Program-made: the position numbers and the translations under genes | Part shown: one piece after another, positions 1-6,061 of the stretch | How positions within the stretch are numbered: the first letter of the stretch is position 1 | How the letters are laid out: every line of letters starts with the position of its first letter | Notes under the pieces: model-generated | The model's input: only the letters and a program-made list of their open reading frames with translations | Database searches by the model: none | What the model was told of the DNA's origin: nothing | Assembly: GCA_001412335.1 (NCBI GenBank) | Contig: LKUF01000099.1 | Location: 1-6,717 of the forward strand | Reading direction: 5' to 3' | Source: Methanolinea sp. SDB | GTDB lineage: Archaea; Halobacteriota; Methanomicrobia; Methanomicrobiales; Methanospirillaceae | Length of the DNA stretch: 6,717 nucleotides

Positions 1-345
1 TGCCACAATCTCCCCGCCGCACTCCAGGACCACGGGGAGCCATGCCTGCAGAACCATCGGAATGCTTCCCGCAGTCCCGATATCCACCGAAATGCTCCTC
101 TTCTCGATCTTCTCCGGGCTGAACGTGAGCGTATCTCCCCCCACATCGCATCCGTCCACGCGTGCGTTGCAGACCGAGGCAACGGAACGGACGGCTGCAC
201 AGTGCTGGTATCGCAGGCCCGGCCGGTCCCGTCCTGCACGTATGTTCCGAAGCCGGATGGGGATACCCGTGATAGCTGACAGGGCAACCGCCGACCTGAC
301 TATCTGGCCGCCACCCTCGAGGACGGACCCGTCAACTATGAGCAT
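1..345 (-). CDS. rtcA: RNA 3'-terminal phosphate cyclase, N-terminal part (cut by window edge)
   Basis: RtcA-family enzymes use ATP, through an enzyme-AMP intermediate, to convert an RNA 3'-phosphate into a 2',3'-cyclic phosphate. I translated the minus strand from the ATG at 345 and found 115 codons open to the window edge, about one third of the usual 330-345 aa. The N-terminus is diagnostic: DGSVLEGGGQIVRSAVALS (residues 5-23), then TGIP, NIRAGRDRPGLRYQH (34-48), and later GTAGSIPMVLQAWLP. These align with the family pattern DGxxGEGGGQILR...IRAxRxxPGLxxQH...GSAGS...VLQ. The family's adenylylated histidine lies near the C-terminus, outside the window, so catalytic competence cannot be judged. 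The start codon lies inside the last codons of the upstream prs gene (14-nt overlap in a different frame), which suggests one transcript and translational coupling. No strong ribosome binding site is seen. The family is clear; membership in RtcA proper rather than the Rcl1-like branch is favoured by the archaeal context. Confidence 0.93.
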   Translation of the reverse strand, partial: MLIVDGSVLEGGGQIVRSAVALSAITGIPIRLRNIRAGRDRPGLRYQHCAAVRSVASVCNARVDGCDVGGDTLTFSPEKIEKRSISVDIGTAGSIPMVLQAWLPVVLECGGEIVA

Positions 346-1189
346 CGCCTATCCCGGAGACGATCTCGCGTGCGGCGCTGTACCGCGAGCATCCCCGCTC
401 GATCGTGTCGCTGCAGACCACGTCGCGGATGCCGGCTGCGAGGAGATGCGTGTGGGCACCCCCGGTCATCACCCCGTGGACGCACACCGCATACACGTTC
501 CGTGCACCCTGTTCGTACAGCATCTGGGTGGCTTTCGCAAGCGTCCCCCCCGTCGATATGATGTCGTCCACGATAACGACGTCACGCGATTTCGCCTCCA
601 GGTTGCGGGGCTCCATCCTGACCTCCTCTCCCGAGAGCCGGGTCTTTTGCAGGTGGTCCGAGTCCCAGCCGGCTGCCGCCGATGCCACCATCTCCCCGAA
701 CTTCGCCGCCCCCTCGTCCGGTGCAAGGATGAGCGGACGGGAGAGATCCATGGTTTTGAGATACTCACCAATCTCCCCTGCAAGCGAGATACTTTCCGCC
801 GGGACCCTGAAATGTGAAAGGACGTTCTCGTCGTGGATGTTGACGGTCAGGACACGGGAGACACCCGCCGAGAGGGCCCTTGCGACCGCCCGGGCACTCA
901 ATGGTTCCCCGGTGTTGAACTGCTTGTCCTGGCGGGCATATCCCATGTACGGCAGGACGAGCACGTTCGTTGAGCTTTCGCAGGCGTCGACGAGGAGCAG
1001 GAGCTGCACAAGTGCGTCGCTGTCGGCTGTGCTCCCGATGATGACCATCTCATCGTCGATGGGGCCTGTCCGGAGATACAGTTCGCCGTCCGGGAACCGT
1101 GAGAACCGGACATCGACGATATCGATCCCCGCCTCCCGTGCAACCCGGGCTGCAAGGATCTGTGAGGATTCCGTGCTGATTACCTTCAT
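332..1189 (-). CDS. prs: Ribose-phosphate pyrophosphokinase (PRPP synthase), archaeal type
   Basis: This cytosolic enzyme makes 5-phosphoribosyl-1-pyrophosphate from ribose-5-phosphate and ATP, the precursor for purines, pyrimidines, histidine, tryptophan and NAD. The 285-aa product is complete and has the short length typical of archaeal enzymes; bacterial ones are about 310-320 aa. Visible motifs are RFPDGELYLR (31-40), the ATP-loop region YMGYARQDKQF (81-91), NIHDEN (117-122, holding the expected active-site His), the flexible-loop Lys/Arg region QKTRLSGEE (181-189) and the PRPP-binding signature VVIVDDIISTGGTL (204-217). The C-terminal DTIERGCSRYS (261-271) departs from the common DTIExPxSxxSVAP, so the tail is somewhat divergent. 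The ATG at 1189 is preceded by a TGAGGT ribosome binding site 8 nt upstream. The gene is divergent from lonB and its 3' end overlaps the start of rtcA by 14 nt. Confidence 0.97.
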   Translation of the reverse strand: MKVISTESSQILAARVAREAGIDIVDVRFSRFPDGELYLRTGPIDDEMVIIGSTADSDALVQLLLLVDACESSTNVLVLPYMGYARQDKQFNTGEPLSARAVARALSAGVSRVLTVNIHDENVLSHFRVPAESISLAGEIGEYLKTMDLSRPLILAPDEGAAKFGEMVASAAAGWDSDHLQKTRLSGEEVRMEPRNLEAKSRDVVIVDDIISTGGTLAKATQMLYEQGARNVYAVCVHGVMTGGAHTHLLAAGIRDVVCSDTIERGCSRYSAAREIVSGIGDAHS

Positions 1190-1197
1190 TTCATCCT

Positions 1198-1203
1198 ACC
1201 TCA
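1198..1203 (-). promoter_or_regulatory. Ribosome binding site of prs
   Basis: On the minus strand the sequence reads TGAGGT, then 8 nt, then the prs ATG at 1189. It matches the anti-Shine-Dalgarno consensus GGAGGTGA at a usual spacing. No other in-frame ATG lies between it and the assigned start, so it fixes the start of prs. Confidence 0.7.
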
Positions 1204-1207
1204 TGCT

Positions 1208-1220
1208 GAAAGTACTTAAA
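1208..1220 (+). promoter_or_regulatory. Candidate BRE/TATA element for the lonB operon
   Basis: The plus strand reads GAAAG (1208-1212, BRE-like) followed by TACTTAAA (1213-1220, TATA-like). Initiation about 25 nt downstream would fall near 1242, giving a leader of about 30 nt before the ATG at 1274. A second AT-rich block at 1228-1238 is an alternative box, with a start near 1258. Either placement argues against translation from the ATG at 1226, which would lie upstream of the transcription start. Confidence 0.35.
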
Positions 1221-1228
1221 CTACCATG

Positions 1229-1237
1229 AATAAATTA
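1229..1237 (-). promoter_or_regulatory. Candidate archaeal TATA box for prs-rtcA
   Basis: The minus strand reads TAATTTATT, preceded by a moderately purine-rich GTAACA that could serve as a BRE. Transcription starting about 25 nt downstream would begin near 1208, leaving a leader of roughly 19 nt that still contains the TGAGGT ribosome binding site of prs. This is a fit to the general archaeal promoter layout, read by eye. The AT-rich run could equally serve the opposite strand. Confidence 0.4.
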
Positions 1238-1273
1238 TGTTACTACCCACGCGTGCAGCAGGACAATCCAAGC

Positions 1274-3184
1274 ATGGAAACCGATAATCCGACCGAAAAC
1301 GTTCCCCAAGAGCCCATATCGCCTGAATCATCCCCTGATTCTTCGAGTGAGATCGAGGTTCCGAAAAAACTCATCGACCAGGTGATAGGCCAGGAACACG
1401 CAGTCGAGGTCATAAAGAAAGCCGCCATCCAGAGACGGCACGTGATGATGATCGGCAGCCCCGGCACCGGCAAATCGATGCTGGCAAAGGCCATGTCAGA
1501 GCTCCTGCCAAAGGAAGAGATGCAGGACATCCTTGTATATCCAAACTCTGACGACTCCAACAACCCGGTGGTGAGGACGGTCCCCGCAGGGAGAGGAAAA
1601 CAGATAGTGACCGCACACAAGGCCGAAGCACGCAAGAAGATACAGCTGCGAAACACCCTCATGATGCTTCTCATGATAGGCATCATCGGGTATGCGTTCA
1701 TCACATACCAGTGGCTGATGGGGATAATCGCAGCAGCATTCATATTCATGGCCTTACGATACGCAACCCCCCGCGAGGAATCGATGGTCCCCAAACTGCT
1801 GGTGTCAAACGATACCACAACCGTTGCACCGTTTGTTGACGCCACCGGTTCGCATGCGGGCGCCCTCCTCGGAGATGTGAGGCATGACCCGTTCCAGAGC
1901 GGCGGACTGGAGACACCGAGCCATGACCGTGTCGAGGCAGGGGCCATCCACCGGGCACACAAGGGCGTGCTCTTCATCGACGAGATCAATACGCTCACCC
2001 CTCACTCGCAGCAGAACCTGCTCACTGCACTGCAGGAGGGCGAGTTTCCCATCACCGGTCAGAGCGAGCGATCCAGCGGGGCGATGGTGCGAACTGAACC
2101 GGTCCCCTGCAAGTTCATCATGATAGCGGCAGGAAACCTCGATGCGATCCAGGGGATGCACCCGGCGTTAAGGTCCCGGATCAGGGGGTACGGCTATGAA
2201 GTCTACATGGGCGAGAGCATGCCCGACACCCCGGAAAACAGGGATAAATTCGTCCGTTTCATTGCACAGGAGATACAGAACGACGGAAAGATCCCCCACT
2301 TCGACCGCGGGGCACTGGAGGAGGTCATCAGGGAAGGGCGGCGGCGGTCCAACCGGAAAGGCCACCTCACCCTGAAGCTCCGTGACATGGGCGGACTTAT
2401 CAGGGTTGCAGGAGATCTCGCCAGGCAGGCAGGATCGGAGATGACCACCGCTGAACACGTGATTGCGGCAAAGAAGACCGCACGCTCGATCGAGGACCAG
2501 GTCTCTGACGAATACATCACCCGGAGCAGGGAGTATGAACTCACCATGATAGACGGCACCCGGGTGGGACGGGTCAACGGCCTCGCCGTGATGGGCAGTG
2601 ATTCGGGATCCGTCCTCCCCATCATGGCAGAGGTGACGCCTGCACAGGGGGCCAGTGGCACGGTCGTCGCCACCGGCCTGTTAAAAGAGATCGCCCAGGA
2701 ATCGATCAAGAACGTGAGTGCCATCCTGAAGAAGTTCACCGGCAAGGACATCAGGAACATGGATATCCACATCCAGTTCATCGGGACATATGGTGGCGTC
2801 GAGGGCGATTCAGCCTCGATAAGCGTTGCAACCGCAGTCATCAGCGCAATCGAGAATATCCCTGTCAGGCAGGACATCGGAATGACAGGATCGCTCTCGG
2901 TCCGCGGGGACGTGCTTCCCGTCGGGGGAGTCACCTACAAGATCGAGGCGGCGGCAAAGGCAGGGATAAAGACCGTCCTCATACCGAGGGCAAACCTCGA
3001 AGACGTCCTGATAGAAGAGCGTTACCAGCCGATGGTCACCATAATTCCCGTCGACCACATCGAGGATGTCCTGAAGATCGCGCTCATCCCGGAAAACAAC
3101 GAAGGTTTCCTTGACAAGCTCCGGAAGATGGCCACATCGAAGAAGATACTGGACAGTTCCGGAATCAAACCGTCTGCGATCTGA
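1274..3184 (+). CDS. lonB: LonB-type membrane-anchored ATP-dependent Lon protease
   Basis: This is an archaeal Lon protease, a membrane-attached AAA+ machine that unfolds and degrades abnormal and regulatory proteins on the cytoplasmic side. Counting from the ATG at 1274 (636 aa), an acidic, Ser/Pro-rich N-terminus (1-28) leads into the AAA+ domain, with Walker A GSPGTGKS (61-68). Two hydrophobic helices (about 128-145 and 147-162) sit between Walker A and Walker B, the LonB hallmark. Walker B is VLFIDE (232-237), a sensor-1-like AAGN lies at 285-288, arginine-finger candidates at 300-304, and a sensor-2 region around LRDMGG (369-374). The C-terminal protease domain has the catalytic Ser in EGDSAS (Ser513) and Lys in GGVTYKIEAA (Lys556). 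It lacks the long N-terminal domain of bacterial LonA. An in-frame ATG at 1226 would add 16 residues, but it overlaps probable promoter sequence and has no ribosome binding site. The ATG at 1274 has a weak AGGA (1260-1263). This is the first gene of the plus-strand run. Confidence 0.95.
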   Translation: METDNPTENVPQEPISPESSPDSSSEIEVPKKLIDQVIGQEHAVEVIKKAAIQRRHVMMIGSPGTGKSMLAKAMSELLPKEEMQDILVYPNSDDSNNPVVRTVPAGRGKQIVTAHKAEARKKIQLRNTLMMLLMIGIIGYAFITYQWLMGIIAAAFIFMALRYATPREESMVPKLLVSNDTTTVAPFVDATGSHAGALLGDVRHDPFQSGGLETPSHDRVEAGAIHRAHKGVLFIDEINTLTPHSQQNLLTALQEGEFPITGQSERSSGAMVRTEPVPCKFIMIAAGNLDAIQGMHPALRSRIRGYGYEVYMGESMPDTPENRDKFVRFIAQEIQNDGKIPHFDRGALEEVIREGRRRSNRKGHLTLKLRDMGGLIRVAGDLARQAGSEMTTAEHVIAAKKTARSIEDQVSDEYITRSREYELTMIDGTRVGRVNGLAVMGSDSGSVLPIMAEVTPAQGASGTVVATGLLKEIAQESIKNVSAILKKFTGKDIRNMDIHIQFIGTYGGVEGDSASISVATAVISAIENIPVRQDIGMTGSLSVRGDVLPVGGVTYKIEAAAKAGIKTVLIPRANLEDVLIEERYQPMVTIIPVDHIEDVLKIALIPENNEGFLDKLRKMATSKKILDSSGIKPSAI

Positions 3185-3190
3185 TTGGCC

Positions 3191-4522
3191 ATGGACGGAA
3201 TACGGTACTATGACATCCGCCACGTCGCAGGCGAGGTTACCCATATCGATATCGACAATTCGGTCATCGAGTCTGCAGGCACATCTTTTTTTGACCAGGC
3301 GGTAGTACGCGTGCTCGGGCCGCGGGGCTGGGGCATCATGACCGTCGACAATTACCAGCGTCCACGGGGGGACAGGTTTTCGGATATGATCAACTCGGTC
3401 CTCGGAGTCGCATCAATAACCGGAGAAGAAGTGGAGGTCGCGGATGCCAGGAGAGGCGTCCTTGACGTCCCGGCGATGCGGAAGGACCCCCGTGATGTGA
3501 GTATCGAGGAGAAGACGTCGATTCTTGCAGGTATCGAGAAGAGCGCCCGACTCGAAGGCATCTCCAGTTCCCGGGCAAACTACTCGGAGAGACACGACAC
3601 AGTCACCTTCGAGGACAGCAGCGGAAACGAGTACTCGTATTCCATCTGTCGGTGCGGGTTTGGCATAATGGCCGTTGCATCGAGGGACGGGGTTGTCCAG
3701 ATGGGATACGAGAGGCTCCATTCAATACGCGGCCTTCCCATACGACATAAGCAGGATATCGGGGCTGCAGCCGCCCGGCGGGCGATCGAACTGCTGGACG
3801 CGAAGGCTGCAAAAGGAGGGATTATGAATGCGATACTTGACCAGGAACTTGCAGGGGTCTTTGCCCATGAAGCTGTCGGGCATGCCAGCGAGGGTGACCT
3901 CGTAAAAGAGGGCAATTCCGTTCTATCCGGAAAGATCGGCGAAAAGATCGGGAACAATATCCTGACGATTGTCGACGACCCCACCCTTCCCGAATTCGGC
4001 TTTGAACCCGTGGATGCCGAAGGCTCCGCCGTCGGGAGGACCGAGATCATCCGCAGGGGCAGGGTGTGCGCATATCTCCACAGCAGGGAGACCCTGGCGG
4101 CACTCGGGCACGGTGCTGCCGGTAACGCCAGGGCGATGCCCGGCGAGCCGCCGCTTGTCCGGATGAGTAATACCTATATCGAAAACGGGGACAGCTCACT
4201 TGAAGAGATGCTCGAGACCTGCCGGGACGGAATACTTCTCAAGGGATCGAGGGGCGGCCAGGTCGACCCAGGAAGGGGCGTATTCCAGTTCAATGCCGAA
4301 TACGGCTATCTTGTCGAAGGCGGCGAGATCGCAGGCATGGTCAGGGATGTATCCCTCTCAGGCGAGATCCTCTCCACGCTCCATTCGATCGAACTCTGCG
4401 GCAATGATCTCCTGATGCACCAGGGCTACTGTGGGAAAGGGGGTCAGAGCGTTCCCGTGAGCGACGGATCCCCGCATCTCCTGCTTCGTTCTGCGGTGGT
4501 GGGTGGCAGTGGAACCGATTGA
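3191..4522 (+). CDS. tldD: TldD-family zinc metallopeptidase subunit
   Basis: TldD is the catalytic subunit of the TldD/TldE (PmbA) heterodimer, a cytosolic Zn-dependent peptidase that digests unfolded peptides threaded into its cavity. In enterobacteria it matures microcin B17 and degrades the antitoxin CcdA. The product is 443 aa from the ATG at 3191, against about 480 in E. coli. The metal site is visible as HEAVGH (226-231) within FAHEAVGHASEGD, and the third ligand is the Cys of GYCGKGGQSVPV (Cys414), followed by the family's closing AVVGG motif. DPTLPEFGF (263-271), with nearby DAEGSAVGRT, also matches the family. A TTG at 3185 abuts the lonB stop (TGATTG) and would add two residues. 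Neither start has a clear ribosome binding site, so coupling to lonB translation is likely. The gene overlaps tldE by 20 nt. Both metal-binding motifs are intact, so an active enzyme is expected. Confidence 0.94.
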   Translation: MDGIRYYDIRHVAGEVTHIDIDNSVIESAGTSFFDQAVVRVLGPRGWGIMTVDNYQRPRGDRFSDMINSVLGVASITGEEVEVADARRGVLDVPAMRKDPRDVSIEEKTSILAGIEKSARLEGISSSRANYSERHDTVTFEDSSGNEYSYSICRCGFGIMAVASRDGVVQMGYERLHSIRGLPIRHKQDIGAAAARRAIELLDAKAAKGGIMNAILDQELAGVFAHEAVGHASEGDLVKEGNSVLSGKIGEKIGNNILTIVDDPTLPEFGFEPVDAEGSAVGRTEIIRRGRVCAYLHSRETLAALGHGAAGNARAMPGEPPLVRMSNTYIENGDSSLEEMLETCRDGILLKGSRGGQVDPGRGVFQFNAEYGYLVEGGEIAGMVRDVSLSGEILSTLHSIELCGNDLLMHQGYCGKGGQSVPVSDGSPHLLLRSAVVGGSGTD

Positions 4523-5792
4523 GTCCATCCTTGCGGCAGGGTCAAAAATTGCGGACGAGGTCGAGGTCTACTTCGTGAAAGGCGAGTCCCTCTCCGCATC
4601 CCTGCGAAAGAGAGAGATCAGTGAGGCCGCGATCTCACGGAGCACGGGGATGGCGATCAGGACCATCCGGGATGGAAAGATCGGCGTATCCAGCACAAAC
4701 GATCCCGAACGGTGGCAGGAATGCCTGTCGGCCGCGATTGCCAGCGGCGAGCTTGCCACGCCCCAGGAATGGGGCGGGCTGCCCGGACCGGTCGACCTCG
4801 ATCCCACCCCGCTCGCCTGTGACCCGGAGATCACGATGGATCCGGCTCTGCTGGAACGCTTTTGTGAAGAACTCCTGGAGGGAGCCTCCCGGTACCCCGT
4901 GGAGGTGACGTCAGGGTCAGCCCACGTCTCCCGGCAGTTCTCAACGGTGGCAAACTCGTCCGGTGTGTGGTACGGCAGCCCGAAAACATCTGTCGGTGTC
5001 TCGCTCGATTGCATAAGCGGTCAGTCGACCGGCTATGAATTCGACAGCTCGTACAGGCTGGATATCGATCCGATCGGCGTCGGGGAAGAAGCGGCCCGAC
5101 TTGCCCATACATCTGGGGGAGGAGACGATATCAGGAGCGGCCGGTATGACGTGGTACTCTCCCAGATAGCTCTCTCCCAGTTCCTGGGAGCGGTCTTTGT
5201 CCCTGCACTCTCCGGCCGGAATGTCCATGCCGGACGATCCCGGCTTGCAGAGAGCATGGGCGAGGTTGTCATCGACAGCAGCCTCTCCCTGTACGACGAT
5301 CCTTTCGACGGGCGCGGACTCTTTTCAACACGGTGGGACGCGGAGGGAAGTCCCGCACGAAGACTGGATTTCATCAAAAAGGGCGTTTTATGCGCATTTG
5401 CCTATGACCTGAAGACTGCATACCGGTACGGAAAGTCCGGCACCGGAAGCGCCGTCCGTTCCGGATCCGGAGGCGGCCCGGCCATCGGAGTCCATAACCT
5501 GGAACTTGACGGGAAGGAATCGGGGATCATGGACGAGCCGGCGCTCTATGTCCATGATGTCGTTGGAGCCCATACCGCAAATCCCCTGTCAGGGGATTTT
5601 TCGGTGGAGCTCTCAAATGCCTACCTCGTCGAAGGAGGCGAAATTATGCGACCTGTGCGGAAAGCCATGATGTCTGGCAACATCTTCACGATGCTCCAGG
5701 AGACCGGCGGGGTTGGATCCAAAAAACGTGTCACCGGAAGGATGATATTGCCAAAAATCAGACTATTGCGCCAGAATATCATAGGAGTATAG
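4503..5792 (+). CDS. tldE: TldE/PmbA-family metallopeptidase partner subunit
   Basis: TldE (PmbA) is the non-metal-binding homologue that pairs with TldD to form the peptidase; the dimer is needed for activity. The 429-aa product shows the family's C-terminal signature GAHTANPLSGDFSVELSNAY (355-374), then LVEGGEIMRPVRKAMMSGN and a typical terminal ILPKIR. An internal RRLDFIKKGVLCAFAYDLKTA (286-306) matches the segment before the glycine-rich turn in PmbA. No HExxxH is present, as expected for this subunit and in contrast with the upstream gene. The start is GTG at 4503, inside tldD, with an in-frame GTG at 4509 as a close alternative. The GGTGGTGGGTGG run just before them can act as ribosome binding site for either. 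The tight overlap with tldD supports co-translation and stoichiometric assembly. The bofA-like gene follows 2 nt after its stop. Confidence 0.93.
   Translation: MAVEPIESILAAGSKIADEVEVYFVKGESLSASLRKREISEAAISRSTGMAIRTIRDGKIGVSSTNDPERWQECLSAAIASGELATPQEWGGLPGPVDLDPTPLACDPEITMDPALLERFCEELLEGASRYPVEVTSGSAHVSRQFSTVANSSGVWYGSPKTSVGVSLDCISGQSTGYEFDSSYRLDIDPIGVGEEAARLAHTSGGGDDIRSGRYDVVLSQIALSQFLGAVFVPALSGRNVHAGRSRLAESMGEVVIDSSLSLYDDPFDGRGLFSTRWDAEGSPARRLDFIKKGVLCAFAYDLKTAYRYGKSGTGSAVRSGSGGGPAIGVHNLELDGKESGIMDEPALYVHDVVGAHTANPLSGDFSVELSNAYLVEGGEIMRPVRKAMMSGNIFTMLQETGGVGSKKRVTGRMILPKIRLLRQNIIGV
5579..5601 (+). repeat. Perfect 10-bp inverted repeat followed by T-run, inside tldE
   Basis: AAATCCCCTG (5579-5588) and CAGGGGATTT (5590-5599) are perfect reverse complements around a single T, followed by two further T. 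In RNA this would fold as a 9-bp stem with a 3-nt loop and a U-rich tail, the shape of a bacterial intrinsic terminator. It lies within codons for the conserved NPLSGDFS motif of tldE, so protein constraint alone may explain it. Archaeal termination depends mainly on U-tracts rather than hairpins, so function is doubtful. Confidence 0.45.
5784..5787 (+). promoter_or_regulatory. Ribosome binding site of the bofA-like gene
   Basis: GGAG lies 7 nt before the ATG at 5795 and is embedded in the last codons of tldE (GGA GTA TAG). It supports the assigned start of the small downstream gene and shows it is translated as part of the same messenger. Confidence 0.65.
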
Positions 5793-5794
5793 AG

Positions 5795-6061
5795 ATGTCG
5801 ATAGATCTGGCGCTTCTCGTGGCTGGCATCCTGATTGCCGTTGTGCTCTTTTTGATCCTGAAAAATATCACGAAACTGATAATCAACTCTGTACTGGGGC
5901 TGTTGCTGATCTTCTGTGTCAATTTTTTCCACATCATGCCCATGCTCGGCCGGCCGGATATCGAGCTGAACCTGGTGACCGTGCTCTTTTGCGCCCTCGG
6001 GGGTATTCCCGGCGCACTGCTCATCGTTATCCTGCACCTGCTCGGTATCGGTGGGATCTAG
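5795..6061 (+). CDS. BofA-family small integral membrane protein
   Basis: This 88-aa, almost wholly hydrophobic protein has a helix at about 5-23, a second at about 28-50 and a C-terminal hydrophobic segment at about 61-84. Its second half resembles Bacillus subtilis BofA as I recall it: LLLIFCVNFF (36-45) against LLLVCVNMF, and ELNLVT...LGGIPGALLIVI (57-79) against YNLVT...LGIPGIAALVVI. BofA inhibits the intramembrane metalloprotease SpoIVFB, which activates pro-sigma-K. Three polar BofA residues linked to inhibition (Asn48, Asn61, Thr64 in Bacillus) correspond to Asn43, Asn59 and Thr62 here. Archaea lack sigma factors, so the partner must differ; position at the end of a LonB-TldD-TldE run suggests, without proving, a role in membrane proteolysis. 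A GGAG ribosome binding site, a 2-nt gap after tldE and a good ATG support the gene. Its TAG stop sits in a CTAG shared with the convergent gene. Family assignment is fairly sure; function is unknown. Confidence 0.85.
   Translation: MSIDLALLVAGILIAVVLFLILKNITKLIINSVLGLLLIFCVNFFHIMPMLGRPDIELNLVTVLFCALGGIPGALLIVILHLLGIGGI

Noticed and set aside
62..817. 251-codon plus-strand open frame
   Set aside because: It is antisense to rtcA and prs, whose products carry clear family motifs. Its translation is Arg/Pro-rich low-complexity sequence typical of reverse frames in GC-rich genes.
405..1229. 274-codon plus-strand open frame opposite prs
   Set aside because: It lies wholly antisense to prs except for the promoter region, shows Ser/Arg/Ala-biased composition and no recognisable motif.
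1226..1273. 48-nt N-terminal extension of lonB from the ATG at 1226
   Set aside because: It has no ribosome binding site, overlaps AT-rich probable promoter sequence, and encodes residues unlike a LonB N-terminus. It is kept as an alternative start only.
1243..1998. 251-codon minus-strand open frame
   Set aside because: It is antisense to the LonB AAA+ domain; its hydrophobic and Met/Ile-rich patches mirror the LonB membrane helices on the other strand.
2203..2934. 243-codon minus-strand open frame
   Set aside because: It is antisense to the central part of lonB, whose protease and AAA+ motifs are intact. It has no motif of its own.
3580..4050. 156-codon minus-strand open frame
   Set aside because: It is antisense to tldD over the conserved HExxxH region, with Ser/Pro-rich composition typical of a shadow frame.
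5621..6037. 138-codon minus-strand open frame opposite the end of tldE and the BofA-like gene
   Set aside because: The plus-strand genes here have ribosome binding sites and family motifs; the reverse frame is Gln/Asp/His-rich with no recognisable domain.
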